Below are positions 16,814 through 25,630 of a stretch of DNA of 58,936 nucleotides, one piece after another; the first letter of the stretch is position 1, and the number at the start of each line of letters is the position of its first letter. The DNA is from Acinetobacter sp. (GTDB lineage Bacteria; Pseudomonadota; Gammaproteobacteria; Pseudomonadales; Moraxellaceae): positions 1-58,936 of the forward strand of contig JASLHF010000051.1 of the NCBI GenBank assembly GCA_030152275.1, given 5' to 3'. The notes under the pieces are model-generated. The model did not search any database and was not told the DNA's origin. It saw only the letters and a program-made list of their open reading frames with translations. The position numbers and the translations under genes are program-made.

Positions 16814-18778
16814 TTATTCAGCTTTATTCATAAGTTTAGCTACCGAAAAGAGAACGCTATGTAAAACATTTGGGTTCTTGTAGCTATTAGCATGGTCATA
16901 GCCATTGATTTCAAAAACTTGTAAGATTTTATCCCGAAGCACGTCTTGAGCAGATTGATGACAGACTGTTCCATCACCAGTTCCCGTAACTGGGTTGGGT
17001 GCTACACGCAATTTGAATACCACATCCTCTTTCCCCTTTCTTTTGATGCGGCGCTCACCATCTTCTTTAAATAGCTCGATATCCCATCCTTCGTTTTCTG
17101 GTGCGGAGGCTGTTACAACTATAGTTGGTAGTTTTCTTACAGTATGGCCTGCAGTAGCTGTTCCTTCGGTAGAAGAGCTTTCTGTCATAGGCTCGGATGA
17201 TGAATTATCAGAAGAGGGGATGGCAATACCTGTGTATTCGATCAGATCATCTTCAGTTTCAATTTCTAAGATTTGATCTGTTTCCCACACAACCTCACTA
17301 AATGCAAGAAATTTGGGATCGTTGCCATAGTGCGCGTAACAATTATCATGATAACTATCAGAGATGTATTCATGCGATTTCTCTACAACTCCTAAAGTTT
17401 TAACTAAAGCATTCTGCAAACTTAAATCATAATCAGATTTAGCTGGTTTTTTTATTTCCTTGTTCGCCTCTTGTTGTGCTTTTACTTCAGCAACATTGCC
17501 GAATTCAATCGGCATCTTATCAGGCTTAGGAAAAGCTTCATTTCTAATGGATTGATTGGGATCAAGAAAATCTGTATTGATCATCCTCCACCAAGTATCC
17601 ATTCTGTAGTAAATTTCAGAATATGGGTCGCTCTTTGGTAAGGTGGCCGTTATGGTTTTTCCATTTTTATTTTTTGCGATAAGTTTTAACCATGGTTTTA
17701 CTTTCACTGTGGGATTATCATCATAGGTGGTCATGAAATTAGGAAACGGTAATAATTCAAGCCCGCCCGGCGCATTACCAAGTACAGGCGTTAATTTTGC
17801 TGATGTTGCTCCAAAAACATGTTTAGCAACGCTATCTACAGGATTACCCGTAACCTCTTTACCATCCCAACCATTGGCTAAACGCTTATAGACCGTTGGT
17901 GCACCACTCGCAGGCATAACCCCATGGATAACACCCAAGATATCACTAGCCACGTCAGCATCTTGAATTAGTGCTCTAGTGACTAAACCACCCATGGAAT
18001 GTGTGACAATGATATATTTCTTAAAGGTGGCTTTTGGAAACTCCTTGGCAATCTGTGGCTTAACCACTGAATTTAGCCTTTCTTTTACTGATATTGCTGA
18101 AACTCTGTTGCTTTGCAACCAATTATATCCCAGACCAAACACAGGGAAAGCATAGTCAGCTAATTTTTCAAATTCTTCTTTTTTTAAAAATTCAAAAACT
18201 TTCGCGGGATTAAAGAGTTGCTTAAGTTCATCTTTTTGTTGAACCGTTGCTTCTGGAATTTCAGTTATATCTTGCCATGGTTCAGATCCTGCAAAACCAT
18301 CCCTATCTTCATTATGAGAGGAATTAGCAGCTTGTGGCCTAATTAATTGACTATTCAGGAATTTTTCTAAAAAAACCAACCCTTCGCCATAGCCATCCCA
18401 GTAAACTGTACCCCAGCCCCTTGCGCGGGCTTCTTTTTCACCAAAACCTTTAATTGCTTTCTTATTGATTTTTATATCACCAGCGTTACTGACATGAGTA
18501 GTCTTTGGATCTAGCTCGGTCTGTCTATCTTTAGCAGATCTAAAAAACTTTCCATTAAAAGCCGCTCCAATCCCTGCTAACAACCCATTTGGTGGAAACC
18601 ATACTTTATCCCCTTTATCATTCATTATATTTGATCCCATAATGCCTGGAATAAATATGATAGGAATAACGTATTTAGGACCTAAAACTGCATGGGTAAG
18701 TGTTTCATTTGAGGTGGGTGTTGTTGTCGATTCAAAACTGTCACCATTTTGTTTTTGTGGTTCTTTATCTATAGCCAT
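16814..18778 (-). CDS. T6SS phospholipase effector, Tle4-like alpha/beta hydrolase
   Basis: A 654-residue protein without a signal peptide, as expected for cargo delivered on a VgrG spike. An alpha/beta-hydrolase fold is indicated by the oxyanion-type block FIPGIMGSN (43-50), the nucleophile elbow YIIVTHSMGG with Ser261, a late GTGDGTVCHQSA block holding the likely acidic residue, and a histidine near the C-terminus (VLHSVLFS). It should cleave membrane lipids of rival cells. A proline/threonine-rich stretch near 520-560 may be a linker. The upstream neighbour encodes a Tli4-type lipoprotein, 8 bases away, which points to Tle4 rather than Tle1. Substrate preference cannot be read from sequence. 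Confidence 0.82.
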   Translation of the reverse strand: MAIDKEPQKQNGDSFESTTTPTSNETLTHAVLGPKYVIPIIFIPGIMGSNIMNDKGDKVWFPPNGLLAGIGAAFNGKFFRSAKDRQTELDPKTTHVSNAGDIKINKKAIKGFGEKEARARGWGTVYWDGYGEGLVFLEKFLNSQLIRPQAANSSHNEDRDGFAGSEPWQDITEIPEATVQQKDELKQLFNPAKVFEFLKKEEFEKLADYAFPVFGLGYNWLQSNRVSAISVKERLNSVVKPQIAKEFPKATFKKYIIVTHSMGGLVTRALIQDADVASDILGVIHGVMPASGAPTVYKRLANGWDGKEVTGNPVDSVAKHVFGATSAKLTPVLGNAPGGLELLPFPNFMTTYDDNPTVKVKPWLKLIAKNKNGKTITATLPKSDPYSEIYYRMDTWWRMINTDFLDPNQSIRNEAFPKPDKMPIEFGNVAEVKAQQEANKEIKKPAKSDYDLSLQNALVKTLGVVEKSHEYISDSYHDNCYAHYGNDPKFLAFSEVVWETDQILEIETEDDLIEYTGIAIPSSDNSSSEPMTESSSTEGTATAGHTVRKLPTIVVTASAPENEGWDIELFKEDGERRIKRKGKEDVVFKLRVAPNPVTGTGDGTVCHQSAQDVLRDKILQVFEINGYDHANSYKNPNVLHSVLFSVAKLMNKAE

Positions 18779-18786
18779 TTAAGTTC

Positions 18787-19794
18787 CTAGAATTTTCTTA
18801 TTGAATTTAGAATGAATTCGTAAAGCTGTATGGTATCTTTTTCATGCAAACTTGAAGTTTTGATATTATTACCATCAAAACCACTATCAACATTAAGCTG
18901 TATCACTGGATCTAACGCATTTTGAACTGTACCAGCATGTTCCCAAGTCGCTATTGCACCGTTTTGACCTTGCATAGGCGCTTGTGATAACCACTCTTGA
19001 CCCGTAAGTCGATCACCGTCAGCTTGATTTTTATTTCCTTTGCGTATGGTCTTAAAGCTTGAAGTGGTGAGGCTATAGATTCCTCGTTCTTTGAGATTGC
19101 TTTTTATTGTAGTGATTAAGTCAGCTTGAGGATTTAACAATGCTTCTGCCTGTAAACTCATTTTTACTGATGGGTAGCCAGATAAATCAAAAGGAAGGGT
19201 ATTTTTACTTTTTCGGAATTTTTGCCCATCATCTTGAATAAATCCATTGGTGATACAAATTCCTTTTTCTTTTGGAATGCTGTTATTTGATCTAGCGCTA
19301 AGGGCGTTGATTATTCGATTTAATTCATCCGTAACTAAATCCTTATTTTCATTAACATAACTAATTTCAATTTTAAATAAGGTTCCTCGATCTAAAACAA
19401 AACCAAAGAGATCCATTGGACCACTTGGATGTGAACCAAATTTTCCACTAAATATTTTTATTGTTTTGGAGTCAGATACTTTAGTGGGTAATTCAAAAAT
19501 TAGCTTGCTAGCCTTTGTGTTTTTGTTGTAGTCATTAAAAATGCTAATATATTCGGAATTTAATTTAGCTGTATTTGCATTTGTATAGCTTTTGATTTGA
19601 AAAGAATTATAAAAATCCGTACCACCTGTTAAAACAGCATTTTTGGGTAATTTAAAAGCATAACGCCCCACACACCAATCTTTGGTATTTTTTAAATCAA
19701 GCATTGAATTGGATTCCTCTATATTTTTTGCTTGGGAGCAACCAGACACTAAAAAAATTGCTGAAAATAAAGCAACTTTAAAATTTACATTCAT
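18787..19794 (-). CDS. Tli4-like periplasmic immunity lipoprotein
   Basis: A 335-residue lipoprotein with signal sequence and lipobox LVSGC near residue 20, so it sits in the periplasm attached to a membrane, where an incoming lipase would act. The C-terminal domain carries LTGQEWLSQAPMQGQNG and WEHAG, typical of the Tli4 immunity family that neutralises Tle4 lipases. I start at ATG 19794, where AAGGG is nine bases upstream; the first ATG at 19803 overlaps that site. It lies between vgrG and the effector, so protection is made before the toxin. Family assignment rests on motifs I recognise, not on a search. Confidence 0.78.
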   Translation of the reverse strand: MNVNFKVALFSAIFLVSGCSQAKNIEESNSMLDLKNTKDWCVGRYAFKLPKNAVLTGGTDFYNSFQIKSYTNANTAKLNSEYISIFNDYNKNTKASKLIFELPTKVSDSKTIKIFSGKFGSHPSGPMDLFGFVLDRGTLFKIEISYVNENKDLVTDELNRIINALSARSNNSIPKEKGICITNGFIQDDGQKFRKSKNTLPFDLSGYPSVKMSLQAEALLNPQADLITTIKSNLKERGIYSLTTSSFKTIRKGNKNQADGDRLTGQEWLSQAPMQGQNGAIATWEHAGTVQNALDPVIQLNVDSGFDGNNIKTSSLHEKDTIQLYEFILNSIRKF

Positions 19795-19850
19795 GGTGAT
19801 CATCCCTTGGTTACTTAATTTTTTATTAAAATCTATTTCATAAATCTTAT

Positions 19851-22589
19851 TTAATCTGCGTGTCCTAAAATTTCTAGCACTACTTTACCCATTGAAAGTG
19901 AAGTGGCTTTTTCGGTTTTACCTTCGCCATCAGTAATGCCACTTACAACTTTACCATCTGCTGTAGTCATTTTATATTTGGTGTTTGGCATAGGTTTACC
20001 AGCTCTATTTTTAACGATATATTGCTCATCATAATCCATCTGTAATTTTGGCATTGCCGCAAGATCGCTAGATAAAGAAGCACCGCTCATAGTTTTAATT
20101 TGCCCCGCCTTTAATGTCATCGTACCTGGACATGCAATATCAATATTGCCACCTTCGAGTTTGATATATCCTCCACCAGCAGTGATTAAAACACCTTTTC
20201 CACTCTCAACTTTTACATAATCATTCACCGCATAGACATGCATAAGTTCTTGAGAAGAGATTGTCATCACATCATCTTGGGCTTGGATTTCGACTGGACC
20301 TTTACCGGCTTTAATTTTTATTCCTGCCGCTTTTGCAAAAATACTTATTTTTTCAAGTGCATTTGCCAAGAAGTTACGTCCTGCAAAGAATTGAACGCTA
20401 CTAGGGGTACTGGTATCAATGTTGGCTTGGGCTTGAGTTAATATGCCTTTTTGACTGTCTAGAAGCATGGTATCCGCAGAATGTGCAATTAAATACTGAG
20501 TCGAATCAGACTCATTCCATTCGGGAAGTGCTGTTTCGAGTTCAACATGTTGATCAAGTTCTGGTTCATCAACCAAATGTGCTGTTGCAGCCTTTTTAAT
20601 CGCATCATTTGTGCCGTGGGTAACTTTTAGATTCGCTTGAATTTCTTCACGTTCTAGTTGTTTACCTTTTGCCTTGTCTGAGGATGTTGTGGTAATGAGT
20701 ACACCTTTACCGCCACGTATAGCGCCATGAGCATCTGAGCGTAACTCAAACCCTTCACCGCGACCATCACTCTCAGCTTTTTCTTTAGGATGACTCAGAT
20801 TCCCTAAATTCAGTTGGGTTGCACCATGACTACTGTGTAACTGCGTACTGATTTGTCCCGTGGTATCATCAAAGCGGAGTTGATTAAACCCATCCCCGTC
20901 AACTTCTTTTGAGCGGATACCGCTGAGTTTCTTAGTATCAGGCAATTGGCCTTTAATATCAAACTTAGCTGGATTTCGCTGTGCCTCATGAATACGCCCC
21001 GTCACAAATGGACGGTCGATGTTGCCATCAAAGAAGTCAATCACAACCAATTCATCTTTACGCGGCAAGAAGCGAGCGCCGTAGCCTTCACCCGCCCAAG
21101 GGGTCAGCACATCCACCCAAGCGGAGTCGGTATCGTTATCGTTTGAGCCGGCTCCGCCATCATGGCTATGATCATCTGTACGGGTAAATAAGAAGCGGAC
21201 TTTAATCCGGCCCCATTCATCCACATGGATTTCTTCGCCATCAGTCGTGACTCTGGCGCGCTGGACATGGGCTGCAGGGCGGTGCTGCAGCGGATCATAT
21301 TCCGGCACAATATCAATGCTTCGGCGCACTACGTGCAATTCATTGGCTTGTCGTTCTTGATCACTGTCTTTACTGCTATCCCAATGACTCAGCGCCAGCA
21401 GCGTTTCCAGTTGATCCCGCATATCTTTCGGAAGGTTATTTTGATTGTAGAAGCGCTTATGCAGGATTAAAAATTCTTTATCACTTCCGCTATGGTTTTT
21501 ATCAAGTTCTGGATGATCGGCTAACTGGAACCAATAACCGGCTTGGGTATCACGGACACTGCTGTGTGCAGTGAAGTATTTGGCTTGCAGCGACTGATAC
21601 TGATTCAGCTGCTTATTCAGTTTTTCAAGCTGGCTATTGCCTGATTTTGTTGTTTGGTCTTCGCCTTTAAGATCACCAATCCAAGCAGGTGACACATTCC
21701 AAGCTTGTTCGAGGCTTAAACTTTCGTTATCTCGGTTTTCACTGTGTTTATGTTTACTGAGTACTGAACCACTACCATCTTCTTGACTGAGTTGATCCGC
21801 TTGCCAGCGTTGTACGTGAATGGCTGTAGGCTGCAGACTGCGCTGCGCAATAAAGCTGGTAATGCTGTCGTATTTTTCTACAGCATTTGAGCGGTGGTAG
21901 CGTATGATTCTGCGGTGAAGAGCTCTCAATTGCGCATTGTCATCCACTAAACGCAGCTTTTGCGCTTCGATACTTTGGCTATTGCTGGAAACGATATAAT
22001 CCGATTCATCGATCAGCCAGTTTATTGATTCTTCCCGCATTAACCGGGTTAAATAAGTGTAATCGCTTTCATTCGATTGCATTGAGAATGGGCGAACATC
22101 ATAAGCCTTGGTTAGGCCGCTGCTATCGAGTTTTAGGCTTGAGGCGAATAAGGGGCTTTTTGACTGCCACTCTTTGAAAATGATTTCAATAATGTCTACA
22201 GCGCTTTTATTCATAAACACGCGGCTGTTGCGCCGCTTATGCCATAAACTTGTAGGATCCTGCAGCGTTAAGCGGTATAGGCTCAAAGCGCCATCTGACT
22301 GCCCTTGCGATCCGCCTGTAATAATCCCTGTGGTTCTAAATAGCTGACCTGAATCGGTTACTTGATCTACTGCGACTTGGCAGCCAATAAACTGTTTGAG
22401 TTCTATGAATGGATTGGTTGAAAGACAAATCAGTTCTGCCGATAAGCCTTCATTAATGCCGTGATAGCCCTCAACGCGCTGCAGCATGACTTGCGAATTA
22501 AGCTGTGAATTTGAAAATTGGGCACTAATCGCGCGTTTTTGTACGCCAAAGCCTAACTGATCGAGCAGGCTGAAAATATTATTTAGCAT
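19851..22589 (-). CDS. vgrG: T6SS spike protein VgrG with a C-terminal cargo-binding extension
   Basis: A 912-residue trimeric spike-tip protein (TssI). The N-terminal part is gp27-like (residues 30-380), followed by the gp5 OB region with RIKVRFLF and SAWVDVLTPWAGEGYGARFLPRKDELVVIDF split by loops. Then comes a DUF2345 needle from about 560 to 830, ending in the repeats KLEGGNIDIACPGTMTLKAG. The last 65 residues (from KLQMDYDEQY) form an additional domain of the transthyretin-like type, AGKPMPNTKYKMTTADGKVV, common at the ends of VgrGs that recruit Tle lipases. It heads the operon with immunity and effector genes. The structural T6SS cluster is not in the window, so this is an orphan vgrG module. 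Confidence 0.95.
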   Translation of the reverse strand: MLNNIFSLLDQLGFGVQKRAISAQFSNSQLNSQVMLQRVEGYHGINEGLSAELICLSTNPFIELKQFIGCQVAVDQVTDSGQLFRTTGIITGGSQGQSDGALSLYRLTLQDPTSLWHKRRNSRVFMNKSAVDIIEIIFKEWQSKSPLFASSLKLDSSGLTKAYDVRPFSMQSNESDYTYLTRLMREESINWLIDESDYIVSSNSQSIEAQKLRLVDDNAQLRALHRRIIRYHRSNAVEKYDSITSFIAQRSLQPTAIHVQRWQADQLSQEDGSGSVLSKHKHSENRDNESLSLEQAWNVSPAWIGDLKGEDQTTKSGNSQLEKLNKQLNQYQSLQAKYFTAHSSVRDTQAGYWFQLADHPELDKNHSGSDKEFLILHKRFYNQNNLPKDMRDQLETLLALSHWDSSKDSDQERQANELHVVRRSIDIVPEYDPLQHRPAAHVQRARVTTDGEEIHVDEWGRIKVRFLFTRTDDHSHDGGAGSNDNDTDSAWVDVLTPWAGEGYGARFLPRKDELVVIDFFDGNIDRPFVTGRIHEAQRNPAKFDIKGQLPDTKKLSGIRSKEVDGDGFNQLRFDDTTGQISTQLHSSHGATQLNLGNLSHPKEKAESDGRGEGFELRSDAHGAIRGGKGVLITTTSSDKAKGKQLEREEIQANLKVTHGTNDAIKKAATAHLVDEPELDQHVELETALPEWNESDSTQYLIAHSADTMLLDSQKGILTQAQANIDTSTPSSVQFFAGRNFLANALEKISIFAKAAGIKIKAGKGPVEIQAQDDVMTISSQELMHVYAVNDYVKVESGKGVLITAGGGYIKLEGGNIDIACPGTMTLKAGQIKTMSGASLSSDLAAMPKLQMDYDEQYIVKNRAGKPMPNTKYKMTTADGKVVSGITDGEGKTEKATSLSMGKVVLEILGHAD

Positions 22590-22647
22590 TGTTATAGTGG
22601 CTTATAAATTTTATTTTGCAGAATACTAGCAGAAACAATATCTATGC

Positions 22648-22793
22648 TCAAATGGATTCATTTCTATTTTGTTTCAATTCAGTTAAAAGTTTACGGTAAC
22701 TTTTTTTATTGCATATTGACCAATTTGATATTTTTTGTAATTCGACAATCGTCAATTTTTCTAGATCAAATTGATGTTGTTTTACCCAATTTA
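22648..22793 (-). pseudogene. Out-of-frame 3' end of the multi-HTH gene
   Basis: Directly beyond the A7 run (22794-22800 as T7 on the plus strand), the minus strand shifted by one base encodes a further unit. It starts INWVKQHQFDLEKLTIVE, continues LQKISNWSICNKKSYRK and ends in RNESI before TGA 22648-22650. Its W-x-x-x-HQ-x-[DE]-L pattern matches the repeat units of the upstream frame (WLLDHQIELL, WILEHQDEIL). Removing one A from the run joins the frames. It is thus the real C-terminus of the gene, lost by an indel or reached by slippage. Confidence 0.7.
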
Positions 22794-23593
22794 TTTTTTT
22801 GTTGAGTATGTGAAATTTTAAGTATTTTCCTTAGTTGGGCTCGACATCCACTTATAAAAAACTTGTCCGTATTAAATTTTTGGGCAATTTGCTCCAATGA
22901 AATATCATTTCGTAATAACTCAATCTGATGATCAAGCAGCCACAGCTTCTTGTCTTTTAACTTTTGTTGCCACTGTTCGGATTGAGTCGGTATATTTTTT
23001 TCTTGGCATGCTAAATCATGGATTATTTTTGAAATATAGTATGAGAAACCAAATTGCTTTTCTATCTCTTTAATATCGAGCCCAGATAAATTTTCTTTAT
23101 TTTCCTGAAACCATTGAATATGTTTTCTTTCGCAAGTTGATTCACGTTGTAGCTGTTTACGCACAATACCATGATCGAGTAAACGTTTCGTATACGAAAC
23201 GATTTGGGACTTTGTAAGCCCATATTTTTGAGAGAGTACTTCATAGCTGTCATAAAGAATTTCATCTTGGTGTTCAAGAATCCATTTAAAATTGTACGTA
23301 ACGGGATGGGATAAGAAGAATCCAATCGTTTTTCTAAATTTTCGAACAACAGGCTCAGAAAAACCGAGGGTCTTAGTGATATGGACAATACTATGCTGCG
23401 TTATATATTCTGAAATTTCATTGGTTAAAATATAATAAAAATTAGCTTGCCCACCATTTTTAGGTGTTTCACCATATGGCCATCCTTTATAAACCATGAT
23501 GCCTACTTGAGTCTTGTATTCTTGGTATACATCCCAGTATTCACCTTCCCAATCTTTCATTGTTTTTATCTTGTAATGTTTATACTTTCCCAT
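22766..23593 (-). CDS. Unrecognised protein built of repeated HTH-like units
   Basis: The main frame gives 275 residues, with no family I recognise. After an N-terminal region rich in Trp and Tyr (1-50), units recur at about 58-92, 104-138, 161-195 and 218-256. The last three share W-[ILF]-x-[ED]-[NH]-[QK]-x-E-[IL], then a turn, then [LI]-[SEA]-x-[KQ]-[FY]-[GN] and a recognition-like helix (LTKSQIVSYTKRL, YYISKIIHDL, KFFISGCRAQL). Such spaced three-helix units suggest binding to a long, repeated DNA site. The frame breaks at an A7 run just before another unit. It is the first gene of the cassette, 180 bases upstream of vgrG and next to the right-hand repeats. Confidence 0.7.
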   Translation of the reverse strand: MGKYKHYKIKTMKDWEGEYWDVYQEYKTQVGIMVYKGWPYGETPKNGGQANFYYILTNEISEYITQHSIVHITKTLGFSEPVVRKFRKTIGFFLSHPVTYNFKWILEHQDEILYDSYEVLSQKYGLTKSQIVSYTKRLLDHGIVRKQLQRESTCERKHIQWFQENKENLSGLDIKEIEKQFGFSYYISKIIHDLACQEKNIPTQSEQWQQKLKDKKLWLLDHQIELLRNDISLEQIAQKFNTDKFFISGCRAQLRKILKISHTQQKNKLGKTTSI

Positions 23594-23771
23594 TTGTTAC
23601 TTTATTTCAGCCTTATTATTTTTAAACTTACTGGTTGAAGCCTTATTTAGTCAATAGAGTAAAGGAAATTTCATTTATGCAAATAGCTTCATTTCATTAA
23701 AAATTTTAACAAGTCATCTCATGTTATTTCGGTTTTTTCCATTTAATCCCAGTATTCTTTAAATATAAATA

Positions 23772-23827
23772 GTGGTACGTTAGGAATAAGAATGGATGGT
23801 ACACTACGAACAGGAATAAGTGGTACA
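23772..23827 (-). repeat. Right boundary repeats of the T6SS cassette, inverted
   Basis: On the minus strand a partial unit ending ATGTACCAC (to 23820) is followed by full units at about 23796-23819 (TATTCCTGTTCGTAG then TGTACCA) and 23772-23795 (CCATTCTTATTCCT then AACGTACCAC). The inner unit matches the outer left unit at 20 of 24 positions. Orientation is inverted relative to 16669-16716, so the 7-kb module has terminal inverted repeats made of tandem 24-bp boxes. No gene lies between 23594 and 23952. Confidence 0.85.
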
Positions 23828-23952
23828 TTAATTATAGGCATATGTCGCTTGAGCCAGCACTTTTGTGCTAAATCTCTAACAATATGCAGCTTTTTTCAAA
23901 GTATTCGATCTCTTGAATCCACAGCAGCTGCGCTATGACAAATTTCAGGCAT

Positions 23953-23980
23953 AAAAAAACGGGCAAATGCCCGTTTTTTT
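23953..23980. terminator. Terminator of rpmE
   Basis: A7-CGGGC pairs with GCCCG-T7 around a short loop, 11 bases after the rpmE stop. Symmetrical A and T runs allow it to work in both directions. Confidence 0.9.
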
Positions 23981-23990
23981 ATTTTGGTGA

Positions 23991-24218
23991 TTAGTCGCGT
24001 TTGATAGAACGAGACATACCAGCAAAACGTTGTTTGAATTTGTCGATACGGCCGCCAGTGTCCACATTCTTTTGTTTACCAGTATAGAATGGGTGGCAAG
24101 CTGAACATACGTCAAGGTAAATAGTTTCTTTACCAAGCGCTGAACGAGTTTCGATTACGTTACCGCATGAACATGTAGCAACTACTTTTTCGTATTTTGG
24201 GTGAATATCGGCGCGCAT
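23991..24218 (-). CDS. rpmE: Ribosomal protein L31 (zinc form)
   Basis: 75-residue 50S subunit protein bridging to the small subunit. The four cysteines of the zinc-binding form are present (C16, C18, C38, C41: ATCSCGN and VCSACHPFYTG). Start ATG 24218 is preceded by TATGGAG. It is a single-gene unit. A paralogous zinc-free L31 is not in the window. A perfect palindrome lies 55 bases upstream in the leader or promoter. Confidence 0.97.
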   Translation of the reverse strand: MRADIHPKYEKVVATCSCGNVIETRSALGKETIYLDVCSACHPFYTGKQKNVDTGGRIDKFKQRFAGMSRSIKRD

Positions 24219-24273
24219 CGTCGATTACTCCATAAAGTTTAAGAAGGTTTTGCTGTCATCGCAATTGACCACT

Positions 24274-24289
24274 CTCCTGCATGCAGGAG
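24274..24289. promoter_or_regulatory. 16-bp perfect palindrome upstream of rpmE
   Basis: CTCCTGCATGCAGGAG is fully palindromic and sits 56-71 bases before the rpmE start. It could be an operator or an mRNA leader hairpin. It does not resemble a Zur box, which is AT-rich. The role is unknown. Confidence 0.4.
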
Positions 24290-24420
24290 GACGTGCTGCT
24301 GCCAGCAGATCAACACCATAACAGACCATTCTTTTGGCCCACCGAGACGGATACCGTCAGAGCTAAGCACAACAAGCTGGGCATTATTATACAGCTAATT
24401 TCAATGATATGCGAATTAAA

Positions 24421-25416
24421 TTACCACCCGCCATCATCACTTTGTTCAGACTTCTGTTTGGACCAGTAATTAGCAATAATTCCACAGACCATTAACTGAA
24501 TCTGGTGAAAAATCATAATGGGCAAAACAATCATCCCTAAAGGCTGTCCTGCAAATAAAATTTGCGCCATTGGAACGCCGCTGGCCAGCGTTTTTTTAGA
24601 CCCACAAAAAAATACCGTAATTTGATCTTCCCGGTTAAAACCAAGCCATTTGGGAATATAAAATGCGATCAGCATAATCACTGTAAGAAACAGTGAACAG
24701 ATCACGGTCAATAGCAGCAAAGTCTGCCAGCTAACTTGATGCCATAAACCTGCAACCACCGCGCCACTAAATGCACCATAAACAACCATCAAAATAGTGC
24801 CCTGATCAAATGCTTTTACAATGCCCGGAATTTTGACCATATAAGGGAAAATCAGAGGTCTTAACAACTGACCTGCTATAAAGGGCAAAAGCAGCAGTAA
24901 AGCAATTTCCACTATAGATGAAGTCGCATCGTATTCATGCTTACTCTGTCCAAAAATAAATAGACTGACCAGTACAGGAGTAATAAACATACCTACAAGA
25001 TTGGAAAAAGATGCACTGCATACCGCAGCCGCCACATTTCCCTTAGCTACCGAAGTAAAAGCAATGGAAGACTGAACTGTTGATGGCAAAAAGCACATAA
25101 ACAGAAAGCCCCAATAAAGCTGCTGCCCCAGCAAAGGCTCAATAACGGGTTTCAGCAATAAACCAATAATAGGAAATACTGCGAAAGTTATGGCAAAAAC
25201 CACACCATGCAAACGCCAGTGAAGAATTCCCTGCACAATAGCTTCCCGTGAAAGTTTTGCGCCATGCAAAAAAAACAGTACAGCAATAGCAATATTGGTA
25301 ACAACCCCAAAAATACTGGCTGCCGTTCCATGCACTGGCATAAATGTGGCTAGAATGACCATCACGATCAAAAGAATAGTAAAACGATCAAGTGCAAGTA
25401 ATTTTAATATATTCAT
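24421..25416 (-). CDS. SBF/bile-acid:sodium symporter family transporter (YfeH-like)
   Basis: A 331-residue inner-membrane protein with nine or ten hydrophobic segments of the SBF-like family. Members carry organic anions with sodium, but the substrate of this branch is unknown. Conserved features are FFLHGAKLSREAIVQG in the first third, FLPSTVQSSIAFTSVAKGN in the crossover region and FFCGSKKTLASGVPMA in the second half. I chose ATG 25416 because AGGA lies upstream; the longer frame to 25515 would add 33 soluble residues not seen in the family. It is a monocistronic gene between rpmE and gloA. Confidence 0.85.
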   Translation of the reverse strand: MNILKLLALDRFTILLIVMVILATFMPVHGTAASIFGVVTNIAIAVLFFLHGAKLSREAIVQGILHWRLHGVVFAITFAVFPIIGLLLKPVIEPLLGQQLYWGFLFMCFLPSTVQSSIAFTSVAKGNVAAAVCSASFSNLVGMFITPVLVSLFIFGQSKHEYDATSSIVEIALLLLLPFIAGQLLRPLIFPYMVKIPGIVKAFDQGTILMVVYGAFSGAVVAGLWHQVSWQTLLLLTVICSLFLTVIMLIAFYIPKWLGFNREDQITVFFCGSKKTLASGVPMAQILFAGQPLGMIVLPIMIFHQIQLMVCGIIANYWSKQKSEQSDDGGW

Positions 25417-25630
25417 ATTCAACATCCTGTCGTGTTTTGATTGCTCCGGAAGTAAAAAAGCCCATGCAGATGGTTTTACCACAGGGTAAATATTCATCAT
25501 ACTGGGCTCTTTCAATTAAGCTAGCTTCTTAAGCAAAATGTTCACTATTTATTTCAAACACTTAAACTTTTACTTAATTGTTTACTTAAATTTAAATCAA
25601 ATAGAATAAAGCTTCTATTTAACTCAAAAA

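Noticed and set aside
25417..25515. Longer N-terminus for the SBF transporter
   Set aside because: No family support, and a ribosome binding site stands before the internal ATG at 25416.
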